Shown: positions 38,332 through 48,387 of the stretch, one piece after another
Position numbering within the stretch: position 1 is the first letter of the stretch
Layout of the letters: the number at the start of each line of letters is the position of its first letter
Source of the DNA: Lentibacillus halodurans
GTDB taxonomy: Bacteria; Bacillota; Bacilli; Bacillales; Amphibacillaceae
DNA length: 64,000 nt
Assembly: GCF_900112045.1 (NCBI RefSeq)
Contig: NZ_FOJW01000008.1
Span: 62,001-126,000, forward strand
Direction: 5' to 3'
Notes under the pieces: model-generated
What the model saw: the letters and a program-made list of their open reading frames with translations, nothing else
Databases searched by the model: none
Told to the model about the DNA's origin: nothing
Made by a program: the position numbers and the translations under genes

Positions 38332-39855
38332 ATGGATCAGGCAACATTGATAACGTTTATTTTGTACGTGATTGGTATACTTGTAATCGGTATCATGATG
38401 TACCGGATGACCAACAATCTATCCGATTATGTTCTAGGCGGCCGTAAATTGCGTCCGGGGGTTGCCGCGTTAAGTGCCGGTGCATCGGATATGAGCGGAT
38501 GGCTGTTGCTGGGGCTTCCGGGGGCTGTTTATGCTGCGGGTCTTGCAGAGGCTTGGATGGCAATAGGTCTGTCTATCGGGGCATATTTGAATTGGCAGAT
38601 TGTCGCAAAACGTCTGCGGGTTTATACAGAGGTTTCCAACAACTCTATTACGATTCCGGACTTTCTTGAAAATCGTTTCAAGGATAACGCTCATATACTC
38701 CGGGTTATTTCGGCACTTGTTATTCTATTGTTTTTTACATTCTATACGTCATCTGGAATGGTGGCTGGAGCAAAATTGTTTGAGGCATCTTTTGGTCTGG
38801 AGTATCAAACAGCATTATGGATTGGAACCATTGTTGTTGTGTCGTATACCTTATTAGGCGGATTTTTAGCGGTAGCCTGGACTGATTTTCTTCAGGGCTC
38901 TTTAATGTTTCTCGCACTAATTGTCGTCCCGATTATTGCGATGAATCAAATTGGCGGCTGGGACGCTGCTGTTCAAGCTGTCGGGGATATCAATCCGGGT
39001 CATTTAGATATGATTGAGGGTGTCGGAATCCTGGCCATCATTTCATCTTTGGCGTGGGGGCTTGGTTATTTCGGACAGCCGCATATTATCGTCAGATTTA
39101 TGGCGTTAAGATCACCGAAAGATGTTCCGAAAGCCCGGTTTATTGGAACGACCTGGATGGTTCTGGGATTATATGGTGCCATATTTACCGGTTTTGTTGG
39201 GTTAGCATTCATCAGTTCGCAGGATGTCAGTGTTCTAGATGAATATGGGATTGCCGTTGTGATGGATAACGGTGTGCAGATGCTGAATGATCCGGAAAAG
39301 ATTTTTATTGCTTTTTCCCAGCTGTTATTCCATCCGGTCATTGCCGGTATACTACTGGCCGCTATTCTTTCAGCGATTATGAGCACAATTGACTCGCAGC
39401 TGCTCGTGTCTTCATCAGCGGTTGCAGAAGACTTTTATAAAGCAATTTTCAGACGAGCGGCAACAGACAAAGAACTCGTATGGGTCGGTCGGATAGCCAC
39501 GCTTATCATCGCATTGATTGCTGCGATTATCGCCATGAATCCGGAGAGCACCGTGCTTGAACTGGTGAGCTATGCCTGGGCAGGATTTGGGGCGGCATTT
39601 GGTCCGACCATTTTACTTGCACTATTTTGGAAAAGATTCACCCGAAATGGCGCGTTTGCAGGTATTTTAGCAGGTGCACTTACTGTCATTGTCTGGGGTG
39701 GATTCCTGTCAGGTGGCATTTTTGACTTGTATGAAATTGCCCCGGGATTCCTGCTTAATCTGATTGTCGCTGTTGCAGTCAGTTTAACAGGCAAGCCTTC
39801 TGCGGGGGTTGAGTCTGAATATGATGAAGCAATTGCAAAGGTGAATGATGTGTGA
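38332..39855 (+). CDS. putP: Sodium/proline symporter (SSS family, PutP/OpuE)
   Basis: 507-residue, about 13-helix sodium:solute symporter. Motifs: YVLGGRKLRPGVAALSAGAS near 33-52 with DMSGWLLLGLPGA, GYFGQPHIIVRFMALRS near 244-260, and LSAIMSTIDSQLLVSSSA near 345-362, the Na+-binding core. These are PutP hallmarks and indicate Na+-coupled proline uptake, for nutrition or as compatible solute. B. subtilis has opuE before gatCAB at the equivalent position, so an osmoprotective role is plausible. Hydroxyproline uptake is also possible. ATG follows GGAGGGGAAAGTAA. Confidence 0.9.
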   Translation: MDQATLITFILYVIGILVIGIMMYRMTNNLSDYVLGGRKLRPGVAALSAGASDMSGWLLLGLPGAVYAAGLAEAWMAIGLSIGAYLNWQIVAKRLRVYTEVSNNSITIPDFLENRFKDNAHILRVISALVILLFFTFYTSSGMVAGAKLFEASFGLEYQTALWIGTIVVVSYTLLGGFLAVAWTDFLQGSLMFLALIVVPIIAMNQIGGWDAAVQAVGDINPGHLDMIEGVGILAIISSLAWGLGYFGQPHIIVRFMALRSPKDVPKARFIGTTWMVLGLYGAIFTGFVGLAFISSQDVSVLDEYGIAVVMDNGVQMLNDPEKIFIAFSQLLFHPVIAGILLAAILSAIMSTIDSQLLVSSSAVAEDFYKAIFRRAATDKELVWVGRIATLIIALIAAIIAMNPESTVLELVSYAWAGFGAAFGPTILLALFWKRFTRNGAFAGILAGALTVIVWGGFLSGGIFDLYEIAPGFLLNLIVAVAVSLTGKPSAGVESEYDEAIAKVNDV

Positions 39856-39868
39856 GGTAAAATAACAA

Positions 39869-39902
39869 ATCCGCTTTCCTTGCTGTTTCGGGGGAAGCGG
39901 AT
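39869..39902 (+). terminator. Terminator after the proline symporter
   Basis: ATCCGCTTTCC and GGGAAGCGGAT give an 11-bp stem with one G-T pair. The following GTTTCT is a weak T tract. Confidence 0.7.
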
Positions 39903-40015
39903 GTTTCTATTCATTTGCTTATTGAAGGCGAATTTTGCTATGATCATTAGTGTGTTTTAATAAATATCATTATAATGTAAAGTAGGATAAAATCATTTGT
40001 ATGGAGGTGTCCAGC

Positions 40016-40306
40016 ATGGCGGATATTTCAAAGGATCAGGTTAAGCATGTTGCCGGTTTAGCAAGGCTTGCCATCACTGAAGATGAAGCTGATATGTTTG
40101 CAGATCACTTGAGCTCAATCATAGAATATGCTGAACAATTAAACGAACTGGGTACAGAAAACGTAGAACCGACGACACATGTTCTCGATCTGAAAAATGT
40201 TTTACGCAAAGACGACCCGAAAGAATGGATTTCAAAAGAAGAAGCACTGAAAAATGCGCCGGACAAGCAGGATGGTTATTTTCGCGTGCCTTCGATACTG
40301 GAATAA
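40016..40306 (+). CDS. gatC: Aspartyl/glutamyl-tRNA amidotransferase subunit C
   Basis: 96 residues. GatC stabilises the GatCAB complex, which turns Glu-tRNA(Gln) and Asp-tRNA(Asn) into the amidated forms. [20 protein letters not shown] near 9-28 and [10 protein letters not shown] at the C-terminus are family signatures. ATG 40016 lies after GGAGGTGTCCAGC; the in-frame ATG at 40001 overlaps that site. First gene of the gatCAB operon. Confidence 0.95.
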   Translation: MADISKDQVKHVAGLARLAITEDEADMFADHLSSIIEYAEQLNELGTENVEPTTHVLDLKNVLRKDDPKEWISKEEALKNAPDKQDGYFRVPSILE

Positions 40307-40318
40307 GGAGGGAAAAAT

Positions 40319-41785
40319 ATGTCACTATTTGACCATAGCATTAAACAATTGGAAGAAATGTTACATAAAAAAGAGATTTCCGCTGAAGACTTGGTTGATG
40401 CTTCATACGATCGTATCCATGAAGTTGATGATCAGGTAAAGGCATTTTTGACACTGGATGAAGAGCATGCCCGCAGTCAGGCGAAACAGCTGGACGCTGC
40501 ACCGGATGAAGATGCGCGTTTATTCGGCATCCCGGCCGGCATTAAAGATAATATTGTCACGAAAAGCTTGCGTACCACGTGCGGGAGTCAATTTTTAAAG
40601 AACTTTGACGATCCACTATATAATGCAACAGTTATGGAAAAATTGAACACGGATAAAGCGGTCACAGTTGGCAAATTGAATATGGATGAATTTGCGATGG
40701 GCTCCTCAAATGAAAACTCCAGCTTCACACCTGTCCGCAATCCGTGGAATACAGACTATGTGCCAGGCGGTTCCAGCGGTGGGGCAGCAGCTTCTGTTGC
40801 AGCAGGTGAGGTATTATTTTCCCTCGGTTCCGATACAGGCGGTTCGATCCGTCAGCCGGCGTCATTTTCCGGTGTTGTCGGGATGAAGCCGACATATGGA
40901 CGTGTGTCACGCTTTGGCCTTGTCGCGTTTGCATCATCTCTCGATCAAATCGGCCCAATTACCCGTAACGTAGAAGATAATGCACGTGTTCTTGAGATTA
41001 TTTCCGGGCATGACAAAATGGATTCAACCAGTGCTGATGTTGATGTCCCTTCCTATGCGGATGCTTTGACTGGCGATATGAAAGGAATGAAGATTGCAGT
41101 ACCGAAAGAATACCTGTCAGAAGGTGTCGCCCCTGAAGTGAAGAAGGCTGTTCAGAATGCATTGAAAGTATATGAATTGCTTGGTGCTGAGTGGGAGGAG
41201 GTTTCCTTGCCACATTCCAAATATGCCGTGGCAACGTATTATTTGCTGGCATCATCCGAAGCATCCGCCAACCTGGCCCGTTTTGATGGCGTTCGTTATG
41301 GAGTACGTTCTGAAAAGGCGGATAATATGGCGGACATGTTCACGTATTCCCGCAGTGAGGGTTTTGGCGATGAAGTTAAGCGTCGGATTATGCTCGGGAC
41401 ATTTGCTTTAAGTTCCGGTTACTATGATGCCTACTATAAAAAAGCACAAAAGGTACGCACATTGATTAAACAAGACTTCGATAGCATTTTTGGAAACTAT
41501 GATGTGGTCATCGGGCCGACTGCGCCAACACCTGCGTTCAAAATTGGCGAAAAGATTGACGATCCGCTGACCATGTATGCCAACGATATCTTAACGATTC
41601 CAGTCAACTTGGCGGGGATTCCGGGGATTTCTGTACCATGCGGATTTTCAGAAGAAGGACTGCCGATCGGTCTGCAAATCATTGGAAAACCTTTTGATGA
41701 AGGTACGGTTTATCGTACAGCACATGCGTTTGAACAAGCAACTGATCATCATACAAAACGGCCTCAATTGGGAGGTGCTAAATAA
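40319..41785 (+). CDS. gatA: Aspartyl/glutamyl-tRNA amidotransferase subunit A
   Basis: 488-residue amidase-signature glutaminase that releases ammonia for GatB. The Ser-cis-Ser-Lys triad is visible: Lys in [11 protein letters not shown] near 75-85, the serines in [15 protein letters not shown] near 149-163 and [14 protein letters not shown] near 169-182. ATG follows AAGGAGGGAAAAAT. Its TAA overlaps the gatB ATG by one base. Confidence 0.97.
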   Translation: MSLFDHSIKQLEEMLHKKEISAEDLVDASYDRIHEVDDQVKAFLTLDEEHARSQAKQLDAAPDEDARLFGIPAGIKDNIVTKSLRTTCGSQFLKNFDDPLYNATVMEKLNTDKAVTVGKLNMDEFAMGSSNENSSFTPVRNPWNTDYVPGGSSGGAAASVAAGEVLFSLGSDTGGSIRQPASFSGVVGMKPTYGRVSRFGLVAFASSLDQIGPITRNVEDNARVLEIISGHDKMDSTSADVDVPSYADALTGDMKGMKIAVPKEYLSEGVAPEVKKAVQNALKVYELLGAEWEEVSLPHSKYAVATYYLLASSEASANLARFDGVRYGVRSEKADNMADMFTYSRSEGFGDEVKRRIMLGTFALSSGYYDAYYKKAQKVRTLIKQDFDSIFGNYDVVIGPTAPTPAFKIGEKIDDPLTMYANDILTIPVNLAGIPGISVPCGFSEEGLPIGLQIIGKPFDEGTVYRTAHAFEQATDHHTKRPQLGGAK

Positions 41786-43215
41786 TGAATTTTGAAACGA
41801 TTATCGGACTTGAAGTACACGTAGAGCTAAAAACGGGATCGAAAATTTTCAGCCCGAGTCCAAATGCATTTGGAGATGAGCCAAACTCGAACGTTAACCC
41901 GATTGATCTCGGCTATCCTGGTGTTTTGCCGGTATTGAATGAAGAAGCGGTTAATTTTGCGATGAAAGCGGCATTGGCACTGAATTGTGAAATCGCAGCA
42001 GATACAAAATTCGACCGAAAAAACTACTTTTATCCGGATAATCCGAAAGCCTATCAGATCTCCCAGTTTGATCAGCCGATCGGCGAAAACGGCTGGATCG
42101 AGATCGATGTGAACGGGGAGAAAAAGCGGATCGGCATTACACGTCTGCATCTGGAGGAAGATGCTGGTAAGCTGACCCACCAGGATGACGGCCATTCTCT
42201 GGTTGACTTTAACCGTCAGGGCACACCACTAATTGAAATCGTGTCTGAGCCGGACATGCGTTCACCGGAAGAAGCATATGCCTATCTAGAAAAATTGAAA
42301 AACATCATTCAATACACAGGTGTTTCTGATTGTAAAATGGAAGAAGGCTCGCTCCGTTGTGACGCCAACTTATCCATTCGTCCAATCGGGCAGAAAGAAT
42401 TCGGTGTTAAAACGGAATTGAAAAACTTGAATTCTTTCTCATTCGTGCAAAAAGGACTGGAATTTGAAGAAAAGCGTCAGGAAAAAGAACTGCTGTCAGG
42501 CGGCGAAATTTTGCAGGAAACACGCCGTTACGATGAAAAAACGAAGGAGACGATCCTTATGCGCGTCAAAGAAGGATCTGATGATTATCGCTATTTTCCG
42601 GAGCCGGATCTTGTGCCACTGTATATTGATGACGAGTGGAAAGCGCGCATCCGCCGGGAAATTCCAGAACTGCCTGACGCCCGCAAGCACCGCTATATCG
42701 ATGAATTGGAGCTGCCGGAATACGATGCAGCTGTTTTGACCAACTCCAAGGAAATGTCCGATTTCTTTGAGGAAACGATTAAGAACGGCGCGGATATCAA
42801 GCAAGCTTCCAACTGGCTGATGGGTGACGTTTCCGGCTATATGAACAAGCATTACAAAGAATTGAACGAACTGTCTCTGACACCGGAAGCGTTAGCTAAA
42901 ATGATCAAGCTGATTGACGACGGTACGATTTCCTCCAAAATCGCCAAGAAAGTGTTTGCCGAACTGGTGGAAAATGGCGGTGAACCGGAAAAAATCGTCA
43001 AAGAAAAGGGACTTGTGCAAATTTCCGATGAAGGACAGCTGACTGAAATCATTACAAAAGTGCTTGATGAAAATGAACAATCGATCATCGACTATAAAAA
43101 CGGGAAAGACCGTGCCATCAAGTATCTTGTCGGGCAGGTTATGAAAGCGACAAAAGGTCAGGCAAACCCGCCAATGGTCAATAAGATTTTACAAGCGGAG
43201 ATTGATAAACGTTAA
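41785..43215 (+). CDS. gatB: Aspartyl/glutamyl-tRNA amidotransferase subunit B
   Basis: 476-residue kinase/transamidase subunit that phosphorylates and amidates the misacylated t[17 protein letters not shown] at the N-terminus, [20 protein letters not shown] near 75-94, [14 protein letters not shown] near 189-202 and a C-terminal YqeY-like helical tail ([14 protein letters not shown]) are characteristic. Coupled to gatA by TAATG. Confidence 0.97.
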   Translation: MNFETIIGLEVHVELKTGSKIFSPSPNAFGDEPNSNVNPIDLGYPGVLPVLNEEAVNFAMKAALALNCEIAADTKFDRKNYFYPDNPKAYQISQFDQPIGENGWIEIDVNGEKKRIGITRLHLEEDAGKLTHQDDGHSLVDFNRQGTPLIEIVSEPDMRSPEEAYAYLEKLKNIIQYTGVSDCKMEEGSLRCDANLSIRPIGQKEFGVKTELKNLNSFSFVQKGLEFEEKRQEKELLSGGEILQETRRYDEKTKETILMRVKEGSDDYRYFPEPDLVPLYIDDEWKARIRREIPELPDARKHRYIDELELPEYDAAVLTNSKEMSDFFEETIKNGADIKQASNWLMGDVSGYMNKHYKELNELSLTPEALAKMIKLIDDGTISSKIAKKVFAELVENGGEPEKIVKEKGLVQISDEGQLTEIITKVLDENEQSIIDYKNGKDRAIKYLVGQVMKATKGQANPPMVNKILQAEIDKR

Positions 43216-43419
43216 GCTGCTGAAAACGCCAGATTCCGGATTCAAAAACGCCAAATTAAGGGCCCCACACAGCTACAAAGACGATTGATTTACCGGGACT
43301 ACTGCCAATTCATGACATTAGTCCATCCTTATCGCATAATGACTTTTCAAATAGGTTGAAAAGCGCTATTATAGACGTTAGGTGTAAAAACTGATTTGCG
43401 TGTTGGGAGGGGGAGTGGC

Positions 43420-44331
43420 ATGAAAAAAGCCCGCATTATTTATAACCCGACATCCGGACGGGAAGCATTTAAACGGGAATTGCCAACTGTCATGGAGCGA
43501 TTTGAAAAGGTCGGATACGAAACATCAACACATGCTACGACAGGTGAAGGTGATGCAACCAATGCTGCTGCAACAGCTGCAGAAAGACACTTTGATTTGG
43601 TAGTCGTTGCAGGTGGTGATGGTACCATTAATGAGGTAATCAATGGATTGGCAGAACAGGAGCACCTCCCGAAGCTTGGCATTATCCCGACCGGAACAAC
43701 GAATGATTTTGCCAGGGCATTGTGCATCCCCCGTGGTATCGAGAAAGCTGTTGATGTTATTTTAGCAGGACAATCGATGCTGCTTGATATTGGCCGTGTA
43801 AACGATCACTATTTTGTGAACATTGCGGGGGGCGGCAAATTGACCGAACTGACGTATGATGTGCCGAGCAAGCTGAAAACAATGCTTGGACATTTGGCCT
43901 ATTACGTGAAGGGAATCGAAATGCTTCCATCCTTAAAGCCGATACGGACAAAAATTGAATATGATGGAACGATTATTGATGAGGATATTATGCTGTTCCT
44001 TGTGTCCAACACGAATTCAGTAGGCGGATTTGAAAAATTAGCACCAGATGCGCGCCTTGATGATGGATATTTTGACTTGCTGATTTTAAAGAAAATGAAT
44101 TTAGCCGAATTTGTCCGCATCGCCACTCTGGCAGTAAGAGGTGCTCATCTTGAAGACAAACGGATCATCTATGCACAGGCCAAGCATGTTAATGTGACGA
44201 CCGATGAAAAAATGCAATTGAATATAGACGGTGAATACGGCGGACTGCTGCCCGGGGAATTCAGGAATTTGCCGCAGCATATCGAATTCCTTGTGCCGGA
44301 TAAGTTTGTTGAGAAAGAGGAAGAGGCATAA
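43420..44331 (+). CDS. dgkB: Diacylglycerol kinase DgkB
   Basis: 303-residue soluble lipid kinase that phosphorylates diacylglycerol to phosphatidic acid, recycling it from lipoteichoic acid synthesis. ARIIYNPTSGREAFKREL at the N-terminus, the nucleotide loop VVAGGDGTINEVINGL near 66-81, and IIPTGTTNDFARAL near 95-108 are family motifs. ATG 43420 follows GGAGGGGGAGTGGC; an ATG at 43396 is upstream of the site. It sits between gatB and rlmCD as in B. subtilis (yerQ). Confidence 0.94.
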   Translation: MKKARIIYNPTSGREAFKRELPTVMERFEKVGYETSTHATTGEGDATNAAATAAERHFDLVVVAGGDGTINEVINGLAEQEHLPKLGIIPTGTTNDFARALCIPRGIEKAVDVILAGQSMLLDIGRVNDHYFVNIAGGGKLTELTYDVPSKLKTMLGHLAYYVKGIEMLPSLKPIRTKIEYDGTIIDEDIMLFLVSNTNSVGGFEKLAPDARLDDGYFDLLILKKMNLAEFVRIATLAVRGAHLEDKRIIYAQAKHVNVTTDEKMQLNIDGEYGGLLPGEFRNLPQHIEFLVPDKFVEKEEEA

Positions 44332-44339
44332 ATATGAAG

Positions 44340-44364
44340 AGACTGCTTACGTGGCAGTCTTTTT
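44340..44364 (+). terminator. Terminator after dgkB
   Basis: AGACTGC and GCAGTCT form a 7-bp stem around TTACGTG, followed by TTTTT. Confidence 0.85.
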
Positions 44365-44425
44365 AATTGGCGAAAAGGGTATGATAAGATAAGAATTACA
44401 TTCAATGCGCAAAAGGAAGATACAA

Positions 44426-45808
44426 ATGGCTAAACAATCTGCACCAGTGAAAAAGAATCAGACCGTCACACTTCAATTTGAAGATTTGACCCATGAGGGA
44501 AGCGGAGTAGGAAAAATAAACGGTTATCCTTTATTTGTCCCATATGCTTTGCCGGGGGAAGTAGGCGAAGTGAAGGTCATTAAAGTGAAGAAAAACTTCG
44601 GGTTCGGGAAATTGCTCAAGGTTACAGAGTCCAGCCCGGAGCGTGTCGAACCGCCGTGTGACGTTTTTTATACGTGCGGCGGATGCCAGCTGCAGCATAT
44701 GAGCTATGATATGCAACTTGAGATGAAACAAAATCAGGTTAAAAATGCGATGCGGAAAATTGCTCGTCTCGAACATGTACCCGTCCACCCGATCATTCGG
44801 ATGGAGGATCCATGGCGGTATCGCAACAAAGTGCAAATGCCTGTCGGGGAAAAAGACGACGGTGAACTGATAACCGGCTTTTATCAAAAACGCAGTCACC
44901 GAATTATAGAAGGAATGGAAACATGCAATATTCAGGACGAAGTGAATGACCGTATGGTGGAAGCAGTAAGAAGAATTGCTGACCGACTCGGCATTCCAGC
45001 TTATGATGAACAGAATGACACTGGCGTACTGAGGCATATTGTCGTCCGCACAGGTGAGGTGACCAAGGATACGATGATTGTCATCATCACACGGACACCG
45101 GATTTGCTTCATCAGGAAGAGCTAATCAAGGAACTGATTCAGACATATCCGCATATCAAGTCGATTGTCCACAATATCAACGACCGGAAGACGAATTCTA
45201 TTTGGGGCAAAAAATCTAAAACCATCTGGGGAGAAGACTATATTTACGATCAAATTGGTGATATCAAATTTGCGATATCTGCCAAATCCTTTTATCAGGT
45301 CAATCCACCCCAAACGAAAAAACTGTATGACAAAGCATTAGCGTATGCCAAGATTAGCAGCTATGATACAGTGGTCGATGCTTATTGCGGAATTGGCACC
45401 ATTTCACTGTTTATGGCGCAAGAAGCCAGAAAAGTTTACGGTGTGGAGGTCGTCCCGGAGGCTGTTGATGATGCCAAGAAAAATGCCAAACTGAATCGTA
45501 TCACGAACGCTGAATTTTATGTGGGTGAAGCCGAAAAAGTGATGCCATGGTGGACAGCCCAAGGCCTGCGTCCGGACGTGATTGTGGTGGACCCGCCGCG
45601 AAAAGGCTGTGATGAAGAACTGCTGAAGGCGATGATTGACATGGAGCCAAAGCGAATTGTTTATGTGTCCTGCAATCCATCAACGCTAGCCCGTGACTTG
45701 GGCATACTGGAAGATGGCGGCTATGCCACACAGGAGGTGCAGCCGGTTGATATGTTTCCGCAGACGCATCACGTTGAGTGCGTTGCACAGATACAGTCAA
45801 AATTGTAG
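44426..45808 (+). CDS. rlmCD: 23S rRNA (uracil-C5)-methyltransferase RlmCD
   Basis: 460-residue TrmA/RumA-family enzyme that uses SAM to methylate U747 and U1939 of 23S rRNA. A TRAM domain occupies about 12-70 (VTLQFEDLTHEGSGVGKING). Cysteines in CDVFYTCGGCQLQH near 77-90 fit an iron-sulfur cluster. SAM motif VVDAYCGIGTISLFMA is near 313, and the catalytic cysteine is in YVSCNPSTLARD near 412. ATG 44426 is five bases after AAAGGAAGA; the upstream ATG at 44405 precedes that site. Terminates the B. subtilis-like block. Confidence 0.93.
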   Translation: MAKQSAPVKKNQTVTLQFEDLTHEGSGVGKINGYPLFVPYALPGEVGEVKVIKVKKNFGFGKLLKVTESSPERVEPPCDVFYTCGGCQLQHMSYDMQLEMKQNQVKNAMRKIARLEHVPVHPIIRMEDPWRYRNKVQMPVGEKDDGELITGFYQKRSHRIIEGMETCNIQDEVNDRMVEAVRRIADRLGIPAYDEQNDTGVLRHIVVRTGEVTKDTMIVIITRTPDLLHQEELIKELIQTYPHIKSIVHNINDRKTNSIWGKKSKTIWGEDYIYDQIGDIKFAISAKSFYQVNPPQTKKLYDKALAYAKISSYDTVVDAYCGIGTISLFMAQEARKVYGVEVVPEAVDDAKKNAKLNRITNAEFYVGEAEKVMPWWTAQGLRPDVIVVDPPRKGCDEELLKAMIDMEPKRIVYVSCNPSTLARDLGILEDGGYATQEVQPVDMFPQTHHVECVAQIQSKL

Positions 45809-45814
45809 CCCAAC

Positions 45815-46086
45815 AATAAAGTCTTGTAAGAATAATAATGTTTTGTGAAATCACACGAAATAATGAGAATAAAGTTTTGTAAGAGCGTGTGGAGAAAAAT
45901 GGGAAATTCTTTTATAACAGGGGTTTCCCTTGTTTTTTCTACAAGAGTTTATTATGGTATTAATAAAGTTTTGTGAAATATGTGATGAAAGAAATCGAGA
46001 AAAACAACGGTTTGATCCAAGACTTTTTTAACAAAAGAACGGGCGAATGCGGGTTTAAAGGGTGAATTTTTACAAGAGTTTTTTGT
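45815..46086. repeat. Cluster of short AATAAAGTTTTGTRAG-type repeats
   Basis: At least four direct copies were found: 45815-45830 (AATAAAGTCTTGTAAG), 45834-45850 (AATAATGTTTTGTGAAA), 45868-45883 (AATAAAGTTTTGTAAG) and 45962-45978 (AATAAAGTTTTGTGAAA). Two related inverted copies carry ACAAGAG: 45939-45953 and about 46070-46086. A GGGAAA/TTTCCC inverted repeat lies at about 45901-45929. No coding frame was found. The spacing is irregular, which argues against CRISPR. They may be protein-binding sites or debris of a small mobile element. Confidence 0.6.
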
Positions 46087-46125
46087 TAAGGTACAAAAAT
46101 TGTATAGTTAAACATAAATCTCTCG

Positions 46126-46192
46126 GTTAAAATAAACACTTCAGATTCAGACCCCGATTTCGTGAAAATAAACATTTCCGATTTCCGGGTCT
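46126..46192. repeat. Intergenic repeat copy 1 (GTTAAAATA ... GATTTCGT type)
   Basis: GTTAAAATAA then TCAGACCCCGATTTCGT followed by AAAATAAACATTT. A similar 37-38-nt unit is found at 48388. The two copies flank the tetR-MFS pair. A CGATTT/ GGGTC inner pairing is possible but not strong. Confidence 0.45.
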
Positions 46193-46456
46193 TTTTCATG
46201 CCTAACCCTTTGCTCGGTTTTCTCTTCTTTCCGTTACGCAACATTTTGAGAAAACTTTATTTTAACTTCGAAAAAAAGGTGAAAAAACAGGTGAAAAAGA
46301 TACGGAAAAACGGCCACTTTTGATCTGTAAATTCTTCGAAATGGGGTTCTGTAGCAAAACTTCATTTTAACTGAAACGGTGGAATGCGACCTGAAGAGAT
46401 GTGTTTTAATTACTATAGTTTCTTGCAATAAGGAACATGACATGTTAAAGTTATAA

Positions 46457-46466
46457 TGAACGTTCA
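46457..46466. promoter_or_regulatory. Operator of the TetR regulator
   Basis: Perfect palindrome TGAACGTTCA within TATAATGAACGTTCAATATA, overlapping a TATAAT -10 and about 20 bp before the tetR start. The same half appears before the MFS gene. Autoregulation is the natural reading. Confidence 0.7.
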
Positions 46467-46485
46467 ATATAAAAGGAGTTGTCAT

Positions 46486-47040
46486 ATGAAAAAGTCACAA
46501 AAAAAAGAATCCATTTTGAATACGGCAGAAAAACTATTTTATCAGTACGGTTTTCATGCAATTGGTGTGAAATCTATATTGGAACAAGCAGGAGTGGCAC
46601 CAATGACTATGTACTACCATTTCAACTCAAAAGAAGATCTAATCAAAGAAATATTAGTGCGAAGAGAAGATCAATATCTTCAATTGATAGAAGATAATGT
46701 TAAAAGGGAAGACGGAATGAATTCATATATAAAGTCTCTAATAAAGATACACTTGGATTGGATAGAAACGGATAGTTTTAATGGATGCTTATTCCTAAGA
46801 GCAAAGCAGGAGTACGAAGGTGTAAATGAGGAAGTTGCTTCGCTAAGTAGGGAACATAAAAAAACACTGCTAAACAGGATTGAAAATGATTTAGAGCTAT
46901 TTCATGTTCCCAGATCACTTGGTGTCCAATTACTTATTATACTAGAGGGATTAACATCAATAGCCCAAATCCAGACAATAGATGAAGTAAAAGAAGCTGC
47001 GAATGGTTTAATAAAAGATATATATGTTGCTGAAAAATGA
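46486..47040 (+). CDS. TetR/AcrR family transcriptional repressor
   Basis: 184 residues. The N-terminal HTH spans about 8-52: ILNTAEKLFYQYGFHAIGVK then ILEQAGVAPMTMYYHFNSKE, a typical TetR DNA-binding domain. The C-terminal ligand domain is not assigned to a drug class. ATG 46486 follows AAAAGGAG; the in-frame ATG at 46456 lies within the operator. It probably represses itself and the transporter downstream, whose promoter carries the same operator half. The gene is more AT-rich than the block before it, suggesting acquisition. Confidence 0.88.
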   Translation: MKKSQKKESILNTAEKLFYQYGFHAIGVKSILEQAGVAPMTMYYHFNSKEDLIKEILVRREDQYLQLIEDNVKREDGMNSYIKSLIKIHLDWIETDSFNGCLFLRAKQEYEGVNEEVASLSREHKKTLLNRIENDLELFHVPRSLGVQLLIILEGLTSIAQIQTIDEVKEAANGLIKDIYVAEK

Positions 47041-47049
47041 AATAGTAAG

Positions 47050-47086
47050 AGGGAAACTAATGCCGTACATTATTCCCTATTTTTTT
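47050..47086 (+). terminator. Terminator after tetR
   Basis: AGGGAA and TTCCCT pair, with inner AATG/CATT, followed by ATTTTTTT. This separates tetR from the transporter, which has its own promoter. Confidence 0.8.
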
Positions 47087-47096
47087 ATTTATTTAT

Positions 47097-47116
47097 TATA
47101 ATGAACGTTATATATA
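47097..47116. promoter_or_regulatory. Second TetR operator, before the MFS gene
   Basis: TATAATGAACGTTATATATA shares its first 13 bases with the tetR operator and overlaps the probable -10 TATAAT, 16 bp before the MFS start. Confidence 0.65.
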
Positions 47117-47131
47117 AATAGGAGTGGTCTA

Positions 47132-48265
47132 ATGTTTGAAAAGAAATTGATTGTTGTTGGTTTACCAATGATCGCTGTGACGTATGGTTTATCTCGGTTT
47201 AGTTATGGTTTAATGCTTCCATATATTAATGAAACGATGAATATGGCACAGTCCACTAGCGGTGTCATTTCGTCTTTGTCATACATCGCTTACTGTATTG
47301 CAATCGTATTATCAATGGTATTTTCTAATAGGGTTTCCTCAAAGTCTATACTTGTCATAGCTGGCTTATCATCAATAATGGGTTTGGGGATTATCTCAAT
47401 CTCGTTTAATCCGGCCGTACTAGGTCTAGGTATATTTTTGGCAGGACTAAGTACAGGTTTCTCATCCCCACCATACGCTAACATTGTTGAATTAAATGTA
47501 GAAACAAGATTACAGAATCAAACTAATTCCTGGATTAACTCTGGTACGAGTGTTGGCACAGCTTTTACTGGGGCAGTTGCCATCCTAATGACAGATAGTT
47601 GGAGAGAAACGTATTTTATATTTATGGTTATTGCTATATTTGTATTAATCGCTAATTACAAAGTACTGCCAAAGAATCAACCTTTAAAAGAAAAGGTAAT
47701 AGTTGGTTTCTCAAGAGAAGAGTGGAGAAGAGCCACACCATTAATTCTGGCTTCTTTATTGTTAGGAATATCCTGTTCAGCCTATTGGACATTTTCAAGA
47801 GACTTTATGTTTCAGATAGAGAATGTTCCATTATACCTCGGAGAATGGCTCTGGGTGATTATTGGAATAGCAGGGTTATTAGGGGGAACTGCTGGTGTAT
47901 TTGTAAATAAATATGGTTTAATGCCTGCATACAGGATTTCTGTATTAGCACTTTCAACCTCGTCTCTCCTATTAGGGACATTTGCAGATTATATTATAGT
48001 AGGGTGGCTATCACCAGCCCTTTTTGGTAGTTCGTATATTTTTATGACAGGTGTTTTAATCGTGTGGGGAATTTCCGTGTTTAAATCAAACCCATCATTT
48101 GGCCTAGGTATACCTTTCTTAATACTAGCACTTGGTCAAGCAATAGGGTCCATTGTCTCCGGGGTAATCGCAGATATATCGGGGTATCATGATCTTTTTA
48201 CAGGAGCTTCTATAATAGGTTATGTAGCTTTAGTATTTAAACAAAAAAACACAAAGATATCTTAA
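47132..48265 (+). CDS. Major facilitator superfamily transporter
   Basis: 377 residues with about 12 hydrophobic helices. The opening IVVGLPMIAVTYGLSRFSYG and the later GLGIFLAGLSTGFSSPPYAN near 90-109 are typical of YbfB/CynX-like MFS permeases. Substrate is unknown. Control by the adjacent TetR protein, through the shared operator, suggests drug or metabolite efflux. ATG 47132 follows AGGAG with a normal 8-nt spacer. AT-rich like tetR. Confidence 0.85.
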   Translation: MFEKKLIVVGLPMIAVTYGLSRFSYGLMLPYINETMNMAQSTSGVISSLSYIAYCIAIVLSMVFSNRVSSKSILVIAGLSSIMGLGIISISFNPAVLGLGIFLAGLSTGFSSPPYANIVELNVETRLQNQTNSWINSGTSVGTAFTGAVAILMTDSWRETYFIFMVIAIFVLIANYKVLPKNQPLKEKVIVGFSREEWRRATPLILASLLLGISCSAYWTFSRDFMFQIENVPLYLGEWLWVIIGIAGLLGGTAGVFVNKYGLMPAYRISVLALSTSSLLLGTFADYIIVGWLSPALFGSSYIFMTGVLIVWGISVFKSNPSFGLGIPFLILALGQAIGSIVSGVIADISGYHDLFTGASIIGYVALVFKQKNTKIS

Positions 48266-48387
48266 TTTCGCACTTTCTATTATAGGTGTGTCTGTTAATA
48301 GTGAATAAATTTTTACTGTTTCATGTGGAGTTAGTTTTCCATTTAAATCTTCTTTCTACTATGTCTAATTAATAAATAAACCTGCTA

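Noticed and set aside
44531-45112. 193-codon minus-strand frame opposite rlmCD
   Set aside because: Antisense to the TRAM and Cys-rich regions of rlmCD; His/Phe-rich shadow.
45815-46086. CRISPR array
   Set aside because: The repeats are short, degenerate and irregularly spaced, some are inverted, and there are no cas genes.
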